DNA of 64,000 nucleotides from UBA1351 sp964627665 (GTDB lineage Bacteria > Bacillota > Clostridia > Lachnospirales > Vallitaleaceae), in assembly GCA_964627665.1 (NCBI GenBank), contig CAZVKG010000003.1, positions 1 to 64,000 of the forward strand. Direction: 5' to 3'. Positions 26,577 to 34,904 of this stretch are shown piece by piece; positions within the stretch are counted from its first letter, which is position 1, and each line of letters starts with the position of its first letter. The notes beneath the pieces are model-generated. The model was not told the DNA's origin. It did no database searches and worked only from the letters and a program-made list of their open reading frames with translations. A program made the translations under genes and the position numbers.

Positions 26577-27263
26577 ATGAAAGAAAATACATTAACTCTT
26601 CAAGGACTCAATTCCTTTTTATCTAAAATTTTCATGTGGATGTTTTTTGGCTTAATGATTACAGCCTTAACATCATTAGTTGTTGCTTCTTCACCAACGC
26701 TTCTTAATTTGATCGTTTCAAATCGACTGATCTTTTTCGGAATTATCATCGGTGAATTTGCTTTAGTCGTTGTTATATCAAAAAATGCTTTAAAGTACAC
26801 ATACGCAAAAACCGTCAGCCTGTTTTTATTTTATTCATTTCTTAACGGTCTGACTTTTTCTGTTATTTTACTTCAGTACACCGGACAAAGTATTGCAACA
26901 GCGTTTATGATTGCAAGTGTTGTCTTTGGTGTCATGGCACTTTACGGTTATGTGACGAAAACAGATTTAACACCCTTTCGTTCTTTCTTGATTGTCGGTG
27001 TTGTGGGAATCATTGTTTTATCAATCGTTAATATGTTTTTAGGAAATGGTACTTTGTTCTATTTAATTAACTTAGCCGGTGTGGTTATCTTTGCCGGATT
27101 AACCGCATATGACCTACAAAAAATGAAATCCCTATATTCATATAGTGTTAAAAACAGTGAAGTCAGCGAGGGAAATCTCGCAGTAACCGGTGCATTAACA
27201 CTCTATCTGGATTTCATTAATTTATTCCTATTTGTTTTACGATTAACCGGAAGACGACGCTAA
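26577..27263 (+). CDS. Bax inhibitor-1/YccA-family membrane protein
   Basis: A 228-residue protein with seven membrane helices. The BI-1 family pattern shows as FLSKIFMWMFFGLMITALTSLV at the start, YSFLNGLTFSVILLQYT in the middle, and the acidic GLTAYDLQKMKSLY (about 180-193), where Asp residues form the pH-sensing pair in the bacterial calcium-leak homologue. Bacterial members are suspected to be calcium channels or modulators of membrane proteases; the function here is not shown. Monocistronic, convergent with the EAL-CBS-GGDEF gene with a single base between them. Confidence 0.92.
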   Translation: MKENTLTLQGLNSFLSKIFMWMFFGLMITALTSLVVASSPTLLNLIVSNRLIFFGIIIGEFALVVVISKNALKYTYAKTVSLFLFYSFLNGLTFSVILLQYTGQSIATAFMIASVVFGVMALYGYVTKTDLTPFRSFLIVGVVGIIVLSIVNMFLGNGTLFYLINLAGVVIFAGLTAYDLQKMKSLYSYSVKNSEVSEGNLAVTGALTLYLDFINLFLFVLRLTGRRR

Positions 27264-27264
27264 G

Positions 27265-29022
27265 TTATTCATTCAGTCGATTGATTACAACAGCATGCCC
27301 AAGAATCTCTTTGGCTTCTTTTTTCACTTGACTTATATATTGTGATAATTGGCCGACATTACCAAATTCTTCCATTGGTCCATGCACACCTGCGATTGAT
27401 AGTGTCAGCAAATGAAACCGTTGCTCCACTCCATCTCTCCCTTTTGAGATGATATATCCATTAATATAATCGCTTTTTGTATAGAAGGTCTGTCGATTTT
27501 GTTCAAATGCATGGATAATTTCTTGACAGACTTTTTTTATCCTATTATAGTCCGCTTCAATGACAAAGAGAAAATCATCGCCACCAATATGCCCAATAAA
27601 AGGATCATTCAAAAAATTCGTTTTAACAACCCGGGTGATTAAGTCAGCTACATTTTTTAAAATCATATCCCCTTTTTCAAAGCCATATAAGTCATTATAT
27701 GGCTTAAAATAATCTAAATCTAAATATATAACAGCGCACCGTTTATTTTTCTTAATCACATTCTTCAAAACATGATTAATGACAATGTTTCCCGGAAGAT
27801 AGGTTAATGGATTCATCTCTTTTGCCATTTTGGTCTGTACTGTAATTAAGACACGCAGTAATTGGTTAATAGAAATAGCCCCATACAAGGTTCCGTTTTT
27901 GGTCACAATGATAATATCGTATGTTTTACTCCGTTCTCTAGCCATGGCTTTTTTCGAAACATCCGCTATATTTTCATGATAGTCGACCATCAAAAAATCG
28001 GTATCCATCACGTGACTGATTTTTTTGTTGGCATATAAGGAATGTCCATATTGTGTTGACAAGACATAAAGCAAGTTCTCCCGCATGATAATCCCAAGAG
28101 GTTTGTTGTTCTTTACAATACATACCCCTTCACAATAGCCTTCTTCAAGTAGCTCTTTAACTTCTCGACAGGTAATCTCCGAATCTACCACACAACTTGT
28201 TCCGACAAAAGTTCCAATCATATTTTTAGGATCACTAAAAATATTTAGTTCATCCCGATCAAGATTAAAGGCACTAATGGTTTCTAAAACATCTTTTCGT
28301 AAAGGTATGAATTCTTTTTTAGGTCGTTGTAAATAGTAGCCTTGACCATAATGAACACCAAGTTCTATGAGCTTTTTCAACTCATTCTCTGTTTCTATAC
28401 CTTCCGCAATTAGGCGAATGTTTGTTGTTAGTGAAAAATTCAAAAAAGCGACAATCAAGGCTTCTTTAATTGGGTCTTCGTCAATATTTCGTATTAATTC
28501 CATATCGATTTTTATAAAATCAGGCTTTACTTCTTGGATAGTTCGAAGCCCCGAATAACCGGCTCCAACATCATCGACAGCGATTTGATAATTCTGAAGC
28601 CGGTAATGATTAAGAATTTCATTAAATGCAGGATAGTCAGTAATCATAGTCCTCTCTGTCAACTCAAAAACAACATTATTCGGAGAAATCCCTTTTTCTT
28701 TCAGCACTTCTAGTGTACGTCCATAAACAAGAGATTCATTTTTGATGAAATTCGGATTGATATTAATAAAGATTTTTTTATGTGCGTCAATGTTTTTTAA
28801 ATTAAGAATTGCTTTTTTTCGCATAAGATAGTCAAGTTCGTAGGATATACCCTGTTTTTCTGCCTCTTGTATCATCGCAACTGGTGAAAATAGCTGTGAC
28901 CATTCCGGGCCTCGACTTAAAGCTTCATATCCCATAATGTCGCCGGTAACTAGATTGACAATCGGTTGATAGAGTGTGATGATATCTTCATCTTCAAGTA
29001 TTTGATAAATTGATTTATCCAT
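27265..29022 (-). CDS. EAL-CBS-GGDEF cyclic-di-GMP protein
   Basis: A 585-residue cytoplasmic protein with an unusual domain order. Residues 1-240 are an EAL phosphodiesterase domain with intact motifs: YEALSRG, the Asn of ININPNF, ELTER, DDVGAGYSG, the Lys of FIKID and EGIET. Residues about 265-390 are a CBS pair, likely a nucleotide sensor. Residues about 415-580 are a GGDEF domain whose signature is GGDDF, preceded by YLDLDYFKPYND; no RxxD inhibitory site is seen before it. Both catalytic domains therefore look active, and the CBS pair may set the balance between making and breaking c-di-GMP. No membrane helix. Monocistronic. Confidence 0.93.
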   Translation of the reverse strand: MDKSIYQILEDEDIITLYQPIVNLVTGDIMGYEALSRGPEWSQLFSPVAMIQEAEKQGISYELDYLMRKKAILNLKNIDAHKKIFININPNFIKNESLVYGRTLEVLKEKGISPNNVVFELTERTMITDYPAFNEILNHYRLQNYQIAVDDVGAGYSGLRTIQEVKPDFIKIDMELIRNIDEDPIKEALIVAFLNFSLTTNIRLIAEGIETENELKKLIELGVHYGQGYYLQRPKKEFIPLRKDVLETISAFNLDRDELNIFSDPKNMIGTFVGTSCVVDSEITCREVKELLEEGYCEGVCIVKNNKPLGIIMRENLLYVLSTQYGHSLYANKKISHVMDTDFLMVDYHENIADVSKKAMARERSKTYDIIIVTKNGTLYGAISINQLLRVLITVQTKMAKEMNPLTYLPGNIVINHVLKNVIKKNKRCAVIYLDLDYFKPYNDLYGFEKGDMILKNVADLITRVVKTNFLNDPFIGHIGGDDFLFVIEADYNRIKKVCQEIIHAFEQNRQTFYTKSDYINGYIISKGRDGVEQRFHLLTLSIAGVHGPMEEFGNVGQLSQYISQVKKEAKEILGHAVVINRLNE

Positions 29023-29152
29023 GTGATTGCTCCTAAATTTTTTTAGAATAATTTTACAATACCATACAAATAAAGAGAAGTCTTGATTATCGATAAGTCT
29101 TTACATAGTTCACTAAACATTTACATTTCCCTTGATTATTTTCTTTGTTCCA

Positions 29153-29180
29153 TTGTGTTTTTATCAAAAAATACTATAAT
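29153..29180 (+). promoter_or_regulatory. Probable promoter of the M14 peptidase gene
   Basis: TTGTGT (29153-29158) and a perfect TATAAT (29175-29180) with a 16-base spacer, 24 bases before the chosen start codon. Confidence 0.5.
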
Positions 29181-29203
29181 GATATATAAAGGGGGAGATG
29201 TTT

Positions 29204-30487
29204 ATGGCAAAAATTAAACCGCTTATTCTAACACTTATGACCGTTCTTTCATTTATTTACATTTCAAAAAGTTTTGTATCTGCAACTATTGTTAATCTAT
29301 CCCAAGGCGAATTTTATTCCTCAACGGATATATACCAAATGGCGCTTAAACTAGAATCTAACTATCCCAACATCATTCATATTGAAGTCATTGGTCAGTC
29401 CGTCGACCAAAAGCCCCTATTTGCTGTCCTCATGACAAAAGATGTTGATGACGTTCGACGCAGAGATGATTTTAACGTTTATCGCCAGCACTACCTTGTC
29501 GAAGCCGGTACCCACTCAAGGGAGACCGTGAATCCATTTATTGTCATGAAACAGATTGAAGATTATGCAATGGATTATTATCAGGATGAACATATCCCTG
29601 AATTTCATTTATCTGAAGAACTTGAAGATGTTGTCATTCATTTTTTACCACTCACAAATCCGGATGGATTTGATCTTGTTAAATTTGGTGAAGATTCTAT
29701 TCAAACACAAGAAGGACTTTCTGCCCTACTTAGCGTCGATGATCATGACTACTCAAATTATAAAGCCGGAATCACCGGTGTGGACCATAACAGAAACTAT
29801 CCACAAGAATATTTTGACATCGAAAAAAATGCTTGGGTTGATATCTGGCAAACACATCTCAATGCTTTCTATTCCGACCAACCATCAGGTGAATTTTATC
29901 CGGGTCCTTATCCGGCTTCAGAACCTGAAGTTCAAACAGTTATGCATTATATTCTGAATTATGATTTTCGTAATTATATCAGCTTTCATTCAAGAGGAAA
30001 TATCATTTACTGGAACAAATATTATGCCCCCGATCATTATAATAGACGAACGAAAGAACTTGCACAAATCGTTAGTGAAGTTAATGGTTATGAACTCTCT
30101 GATGAAGATTATGGAAAAGGTAGCGGCTATATAAGCGATTTTACATCAAGCCAAACGTTAAAACCACTCATTACGATTGAAACCCTTTCCGCAAGGACAA
30201 AGCTTCCAACACCAAATCATTTATATTTAGAAGCCTATGAAAAAAATCGTCTTATACCCCTCATAGCTATTCAAAACGGTAAAAAAATCGGTTATCATCC
30301 ATACCGATTATACGTTGACTTTACCTATGTGCGCGATTTTGAAGATTTGCTTTATGCAAAAGCAATTGCGCAAAAGTATGATGGAGAAATTATCGAAGGC
30401 ACCGGCATTCCACCCATGATTTTAGAAAAAGAAAAAAGAGCCCATAGTATCTATAAGCTCCTAGTAAAATATTTACCATTAATCTAA
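29204..30487 (+). CDS. Exported M14-family zinc carboxypeptidase
   Basis: Metallopeptidase of family M14. A signal peptide or N-anchor spans about residues 1-30. Zinc ligands are the His and Glu of AGTHSRET (about 102-109) and the His of YISFHSRGN (about 258-266); the catalytic Glu is in LITIETLSA (about 325). HFLPLTNPDGFD is the usual substrate-binding segment. M14 enzymes of this kind act outside the cell on peptides or cell-wall cross-links. Start: GGGGGAG lies directly against the ATG at 29198 but 6 bases before the ATG at 29204, so I prefer the latter (427 residues). The last 20 codons also encode, on the other strand, the rnpB terminator. Confidence 0.88.
   Translation: MAKIKPLILTLMTVLSFIYISKSFVSATIVNLSQGEFYSSTDIYQMALKLESNYPNIIHIEVIGQSVDQKPLFAVLMTKDVDDVRRRDDFNVYRQHYLVEAGTHSRETVNPFIVMKQIEDYAMDYYQDEHIPEFHLSEELEDVVIHFLPLTNPDGFDLVKFGEDSIQTQEGLSALLSVDDHDYSNYKAGITGVDHNRNYPQEYFDIEKNAWVDIWQTHLNAFYSDQPSGEFYPGPYPASEPEVQTVMHYILNYDFRNYISFHSRGNIIYWNKYYAPDHYNRRTKELAQIVSEVNGYELSDEDYGKGSGYISDFTSSQTLKPLITIETLSARTKLPTPNHLYLEAYEKNRLIPLIAIQNGKKIGYHPYRLYVDFTYVRDFEDLLYAKAIAQKYDGEIIEGTGIPPMILEKEKRAHSIYKLLVKYLPLI
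30425..30459 (-). terminator. rnpB terminator inside the M14 peptidase gene
   Basis: On the minus strand GAGCTTATAG and CTATGGGCTC (30450-30459 with 30437-30446) pair over 10 bp with a 3-base loop, and a tract TTTTTTCTTTTTC follows. It lies 30 bases past the 3' end of RNase P RNA and wholly within the 3' coding end of the convergent peptidase gene. Confidence 0.82.
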
Positions 30488-30490
30488 TAT

Positions 30491-30817
30491 GACCAAACCG
30501 ATAAGCCGAGTTCTGTCGTGAACGATCATCTATCTAGCCCTATTGTCACCAATAGGATCAAGCGACCAACCAAGAACACAGCGGGCAACTGCTAACTTTC
30601 GTTTGTCCTTTACGGTCTTGCTCCAAGTGGGGTTTACATATGCCCCGTTTGTTACCAAACAGGCGGTGAGCTCTTACCTCGCCTTTCCACCCTTACCTTT
30701 CGGCGGTTTATTTCTGTTGCACTATCCTTAGAGTCGCCTCCACCAGACGTTATCTGGCACCCTGCCCTATGGAGCTCGGACTTTCCTCACCTTACGGTGC
30801 GATCGTCTAGCTTAGTC
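30491..30817 (-). ncRNA. rnpB: RNase P RNA
   Basis: Catalytic RNA of ribonuclease P, which trims tRNA 5' ends. Read on the minus strand it shows the universally conserved blocks GAGGAAAGTCCGAGCTCC, the following GGGCAGGGTGCCAG, AGTGCAACAGAAA and, near the 3' end, ACAGAACTCGGCTTA. P1 closes the ends: GACTAAGC (30810-30817) pairs with GTTTGGTC (30491-30498). The layout around GGTGCCAGATAACGTCTGG is that of the ancestral class A. The mature length is about 327 bases. The RNA fills the gap between the peptidase and membrane-protein genes completely. Confidence 0.96.
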
Positions 30818-30820
30818 ACA

Positions 30821-31753
30821 TTATTGCTTGCTTAACCGCTTATAAAAAGACGGCTCATTAATTATATATACTATTGCTAATATAATCAAGTATAAATTAA
30901 ATGGAATTGGAATTAATTCAGATAATGGTTCATGTAGATACTGACCATCAAGTATCTTTAGTATAAACATTGTATTTAAGACGACCATTAATGAAATTCC
31001 TATAGCCATACTATATTTTTTATAGTGAAGCCAATTCCAATGTCGTAAAAACAACGCTAGACCCAAGAAACCGCTTATGACAATCATCCATACCCATCCA
31101 TTTTGCATTCCAACTGAATATAAATGGATAAGAACAATCGCTTCGTAAGTAAAATTCCAATATTTGCTTTGACCTAAAGTTGTATAGTTCAAGCTATTTT
31201 GCACCAACATTAAAAACACATAAATAAATGCAAAAACCGGCAAGCCTCCTCCAATCCCCAAAGCATTCCATAAAATATTAATCAACAACCAATTTAATCC
31301 AAATCCAATATATTGATTGACTGCTTTCTTCGTTTGATTGACTTTTTTGTGTAAATTAAACGAAAACAAATTGTGGGTATTATTTTCTTGGTATAAAATA
31401 TAGATTCCTATTAAGACCAAGAGAACAAGAGTATGCCACCCTTTTGTCTCTTCATGTAAATGCGTACCTAAAAATACATTGGCAACTAAATATATGAATG
31501 AAAATCCAAACGTTACACCAAGTGCAACTTGATGCATAAATTGTAAGCGATTCTTCATTCGCTGTCGAGTAATTGCAAATCGATAAAAAATCCACCACGT
31601 TGCCACCTGATGACCAACAATTGCAATCATTCCTACTATAAATAAGACAATGCCCATCTTCTCAATGATGAAAACATGCAAAAACAAATAGCTGACTAAA
31701 CTTGTCACCGCAATGATTATTCCCAACAAAGAAAGTTTATTCTTTAATATCAT
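30821..31753 (-). CDS. Polytopic membrane protein of unknown function
   Basis: A 310-residue protein with about nine predicted membrane helices, with a short basic loop near residue 130 (HKKVNQTKKAVNQ) and aromatic-rich helices around WNFTYEAIVLIHLYS. I do not recognise the family and see no catalytic motif. It starts 21 bases after the signal peptidase gene, so it is probably the third gene of a queA-lepB operon. The rnpB promoter is likely embedded in its last 25 codons. Nothing in the sequence reveals a substrate. Confidence 0.75.
   Translation of the reverse strand: MILKNKLSLLGIIIAVTSLVSYLFLHVFIIEKMGIVLFIVGMIAIVGHQVATWWIFYRFAITRQRMKNRLQFMHQVALGVTFGFSFIYLVANVFLGTHLHEETKGWHTLVLLVLIGIYILYQENNTHNLFSFNLHKKVNQTKKAVNQYIGFGLNWLLINILWNALGIGGGLPVFAFIYVFLMLVQNSLNYTTLGQSKYWNFTYEAIVLIHLYSVGMQNGWVWMIVISGFLGLALFLRHWNWLHYKKYSMAIGISLMVVLNTMFILKILDGQYLHEPLSELIPIPFNLYLIILAIVYIINEPSFYKRLSKQ
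30861..30889 (-). promoter_or_regulatory. Probable rnpB promoter
   Basis: TTGATT (30884-30889) and TATAAT (30861-30866) with a 17-base spacer, inside the 3' end of the upstream membrane-protein gene. Transcription would start about 35 bases before P1, so a short 5' trimming step is implied. Confidence 0.5.
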
Positions 31754-31774
31754 ATTCTCTCTTCTTTCTATGTA

Positions 31775-32368
31775 TTATTTAACGAGTCCAAATTTATTCA
31801 CCGGCCAGAATCGAAACATAACTCGACCCTCAATTTTTTCAATCGAAACACTACCAAAGTCACGACTATCTAGACTCACTGTCCGATTGTCTCCTAATAC
31901 AAAATAACTATCTTCTGCAACAATCAAGGGATAGTCTAAGCTTTTTGCATTGGTAGGAACCGATAAATATTCTTCTTCTAACCGCACTCCATTCACAAAC
32001 ACATAACCATCTTCAATGTTAATCTCATCTCCCGGCAAGCCGATGACCCTTTTGACTAATCTCAGATGACCGTCTTTTTGTCGGATTTTTGAGAACATAT
32101 CTTCATATAGGCGCTTTATCCGTGCAGGAATTGTGTTATTAACCTCTAATTCATCGATAAAAACAATAATATCTCCATGTTTTGGTTGTCCAAAAGCGTA
32201 AGATAAACGTTCAACAATGAGTTGGTCCTTCTCCATTAAGGTTGTTTCCATTGATGACTGTCGAACTTCGGATAAACTAAATACAAATATATTTAGAAAA
32301 TTCGTGATTAATAATGCAATAATAATTATTTTTACATATTCAAATACTTCCAACAATATTCTCTTCAT
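31775..32368 (-). CDS. lepB: Signal peptidase I
   Basis: Type I signal peptidase (S26), which cleaves signal peptides at the outer face of the membrane. One N-terminal membrane anchor (about 5-28), the catalytic Ser in RQSSMETTL (about residue 37), the conserved LIVERLSY and PKHGDIIVF boxes, and the general-base Lys in LVKRVIGLPGDEI (about 100), then the DNR.S.DSRDFG box. SSMETTL is close to the SSMENTL form usual in Clostridia. Start: the ATG at 32380 overlaps the queA stop (ATGA), but GAGG lies 6 bases before the ATG at 32366-32368, which I chose (197 residues). Confidence 0.92.
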   Translation of the reverse strand: MKRILLEVFEYVKIIIIALLITNFLNIFVFSLSEVRQSSMETTLMEKDQLIVERLSYAFGQPKHGDIIVFIDELEVNNTIPARIKRLYEDMFSKIRQKDGHLRLVKRVIGLPGDEINIEDGYVFVNGVRLEEEYLSVPTNAKSLDYPLIVAEDSYFVLGDNRTVSLDSRDFGSVSIEKIEGRVMFRFWPVNKFGLVK

Positions 32369-32376
32369 TTTATACC

Positions 32377-33402
32377 TCATTTTATAATCATCGCATCTCC
32401 AAAGCTGAAGAAACGATATTTTTCTTTTATAGCTTCTTGATAAGCTGACAATATATAGTCTTTACCGGCAAGCGCAGACACAAGCATAATTAATGTTGAT
32501 TCCGGCAGGTGAAAATTAGTAATCAAGCCATCAATCATTTTAAATGTATATCCCGGATATATGAAAATATCTGTCCACATGGATCTGGCATGAATGCGTC
32601 CATCTTCATCCGTAATTGATTCTAACGTTCGAAGACTCGTTGTTCCGACAGCAAAAACTTTGTTGCCGCTTTCCTTAACGGAATTAATAATTTTTACATC
32701 TTCTTCTTCAATATAACAATACTCTGAATGCATCTCATGTTCTAAAATATTACTTACTTTTACCGGTCTAAACGTGCCAAGTCCAACATGAAGGGTAACA
32801 TAGGCAATCTTTATTCCTTTTGCTTTGATTTCATTAAGATAGGCATTGGTAAAGTGCAAGCCAGCTGTTGGTGCAGCTGCAGAACCTTTATGCTTTGAGA
32901 AAACTGTTTGATATCGCTCTTGATCATCTAGTTCTTTTTTTATATATGGTGGTAAAGGCATGGTTCCCAATCGATCTAGTACCTCTTCAAATATACCTTC
33001 ATAAGTAAATTTAACAATTCGATTTCCACCGGGAACAATTTCTTGTACTACTGCATTCAACATGCCGTTTCCAAATTCAATTTGAGCACCAACCTGTGCT
33101 TTCTTTCCGGGTTTTACAAGAACTTCCCATTCATTTCCTGTCTTTCTGTTTAAGAGGAGAAATTCAACTTTTCCACCTGTTCTCGCTTTCTCTCCAATAA
33201 GTCTTGCCGGGAGTACGCGCGTATTATTTAGTACTAAGCAATCACCTTTATTTAAATAATCAATTAAATCTCGAAATTTTTTATGTTCAATTGTTTCTTG
33301 TTTTTGATCTAAAACCATAAGCCGAGAAGCTGTTCGTTCAAGTAATGGTTCTTGTGCAATCAACTCTTCGGGCAAATCAAAATAAAATTCATTTACATTC
33401 AT
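32377..33402 (-). CDS. queA: S-adenosylmethionine:tRNA ribosyltransferase-isomerase
   Basis: Transfers the ribosyl part of SAM to preQ1 in tRNA, making epoxyqueuosine. The 341 residues have the family start FDLPEELIAQEPLLERTASRL (shown in part), KGDCLVLNNTRVLPARL, the SAM-binding AAPTAGLHFT near 170 and the GTTSLRTLES and LPESTLIMLVSA boxes. AAAGGAG precedes the ATG. First gene of a probable queA-lepB-membrane protein operon. The tRNA-guanine transglycosylase partner (tgt) is not in the window. Confidence 0.96.
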   Translation of the reverse strand: MNVNEFYFDLPEELIAQEPLLERTASRLMVLDQKQETIEHKKFRDLIDYLNKGDCLVLNNTRVLPARLIGEKARTGGKVEFLLLNRKTGNEWEVLVKPGKKAQVGAQIEFGNGMLNAVVQEIVPGGNRIVKFTYEGIFEEVLDRLGTMPLPPYIKKELDDQERYQTVFSKHKGSAAAPTAGLHFTNAYLNEIKAKGIKIAYVTLHVGLGTFRPVKVSNILEHEMHSEYCYIEEEDVKIINSVKESGNKVFAVGTTSLRTLESITDEDGRIHARSMWTDIFIYPGYTFKMIDGLITNFHLPESTLIMLVSALAGKDYILSAYQEAIKEKYRFFSFGDAMIIK

Positions 33403-33568
33403 ATGCTACTCCTTTCAGCAAACTTTATTGTACCACTTTTTTTTAAAACTTTCTACTATGAAAGCATTAAAATACTATACAATTCAATTATTTTCATGTA
33501 AACTATAGTATATAAATTAATATGCGTTCTCTATTAACCGGTTTTAAGAAAATTAAGGAGTGATCAAT

Positions 33569-34822
33569 ATGTATGCTCTTTCTCATCTGCTTTCTAATAA
33601 CAAACTGGATCTTGACATTCTATACGAAATTATGAAATCTGCCCACTATAGTTTTGGGATTTCCATAAGTTTGTTTAATGACAAAAACATAAAAATCAAA
33701 GGATATGGACATGGACATGACCTCTTTTCTCATTATCCTGAAGTATATAAGGAATATATGGCTCATATTAACCAAAACATTCATCATTCAAATACACCAA
33801 TACTCTTTGAATCGAGTTTTAGAGTACGTTATTTGACCTTTCCCCTTTTTCATAATGAAAAAAATTATGGTTTTATTTCCCTGGGGCCTTTTTTGGAAAA
33901 CACTTTAACCGAACATCAACTTAACCAAATTATTCAAACAAAAGATCTTCAGTTAAGCGAACGCAATAATTTCAAATTGCTTTTTTCTCGAATTCCTGCA
34001 ATTTCGAAAATCCGCCTTTATCATATCGAAAAAGCATTGACTGCCCTCATTGAATTCGCACCTCCAAACGGTCCGTCTTCAATAAATCCCTCCGAAGATA
34101 AAGCACTTGAATTAACTATTGGCAACACTATGACAAATGATTCATCGCAAGTTTTTTCATCATTTCTCAATTTTGATTTTGAATTATTGTTTCTTGATAA
34201 AGTAGCAACCGGTGATGTCGAACAAGTTTTCGCCTTATTCTATGAACATATTCACCCCTTATTTTCGGGTCATTCAAGCGACGAATTTGTTAATGCGCAA
34301 TTCAATGCTGTTATACTAAACACTTTACTTTCCAGAAAAATTATACATTCAGAAGTAGATGCAGATTATGCAATCCGTTTGTTCTATCAATTTATTGGTG
34401 CTATAAAAGAAGCCTCTACTCAAGATGAATTACTGATGATTATTGAGGATATGATCAGCAAATATACAAATAGTGTCTTACATATTGATTCCATTAACCA
34501 TGTAGGTGTCATAAAAAAAGCATCGAAATATGTTCATAATCATTTGTCTGAACCTATTCGATTGCAAGAAGTTGCTGATTATATTGGTTTGTCACCTAAT
34601 TATTTTTCATCCCTTTTCAAAAAAGAGATGAATTTAGCTTTCGCTGATTATGTCAATCATATTCGAATTAAAGAAAGTCAATATCTTCTTAAAACAACCG
34701 AACAGTCCATACTCGACATTGCATTATCTGTGGGTTTTAATAATCAAAACTATTTTACAACAATTTTTAAAAAGGTCACCGGAATTACGCCCAAACAGTA
34801 TCGCATTAAATCTATTCGCTAA
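33569..34822 (+). CDS. AraC-family transcriptional regulator
   Basis: The C-terminal 100 residues hold two helix-turn-helix motifs of AraC type: RLQEVADYIGLSPNYFSSLFKKEM and ILDIALSVGFNNQNYFTTIFKKVTGITPKQYR (both given as landmarks, about 325-417). The N-terminal 120 residues look like a small-molecule sensor domain, followed by a helical linker. Such regulators often control sugar or stress genes, but no target is obvious here: both neighbours are housekeeping genes. Start: GTG at 33560 overlaps the AAGGAG site, while ATG at 33569 follows it by 8 bases, so I use the latter (417 residues). Confidence 0.88.
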   Translation: MYALSHLLSNNKLDLDILYEIMKSAHYSFGISISLFNDKNIKIKGYGHGHDLFSHYPEVYKEYMAHINQNIHHSNTPILFESSFRVRYLTFPLFHNEKNYGFISLGPFLENTLTEHQLNQIIQTKDLQLSERNNFKLLFSRIPAISKIRLYHIEKALTALIEFAPPNGPSSINPSEDKALELTIGNTMTNDSSQVFSSFLNFDFELLFLDKVATGDVEQVFALFYEHIHPLFSGHSSDEFVNAQFNAVILNTLLSRKIIHSEVDADYAIRLFYQFIGAIKEASTQDELLMIIEDMISKYTNSVLHIDSINHVGVIKKASKYVHNHLSEPIRLQEVADYIGLSPNYFSSLFKKEMNLAFADYVNHIRIKESQYLLKTTEQSILDIALSVGFNNQNYFTTIFKKVTGITPKQYRIKSIR

Positions 34823-34841
34823 TAACTTTACTTTAGAACAC

Positions 34842-34878
34842 AAAAGACTATGTGCATGAAACTTGCACATAGTCTTTT
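34842..34878. terminator. Bidirectional terminator between araC-type gene and pheT
   Basis: Fifteen perfect base pairs (34842-34856 with 34864-34878), A-rich on the left and T-rich on the right, loop of 7, serving the convergent genes. Confidence 0.88.
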
Positions 34879-34904
34879 ATTATTCTAACTATGGTTTAGG
34901 TGTT

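Noticed and set aside
30543..30731. Plus-strand ORF of 62 codons
   Set aside because: It lies wholly within RNase P RNA on the other strand; conserved RNA blocks and P1 pairing explain the sequence.
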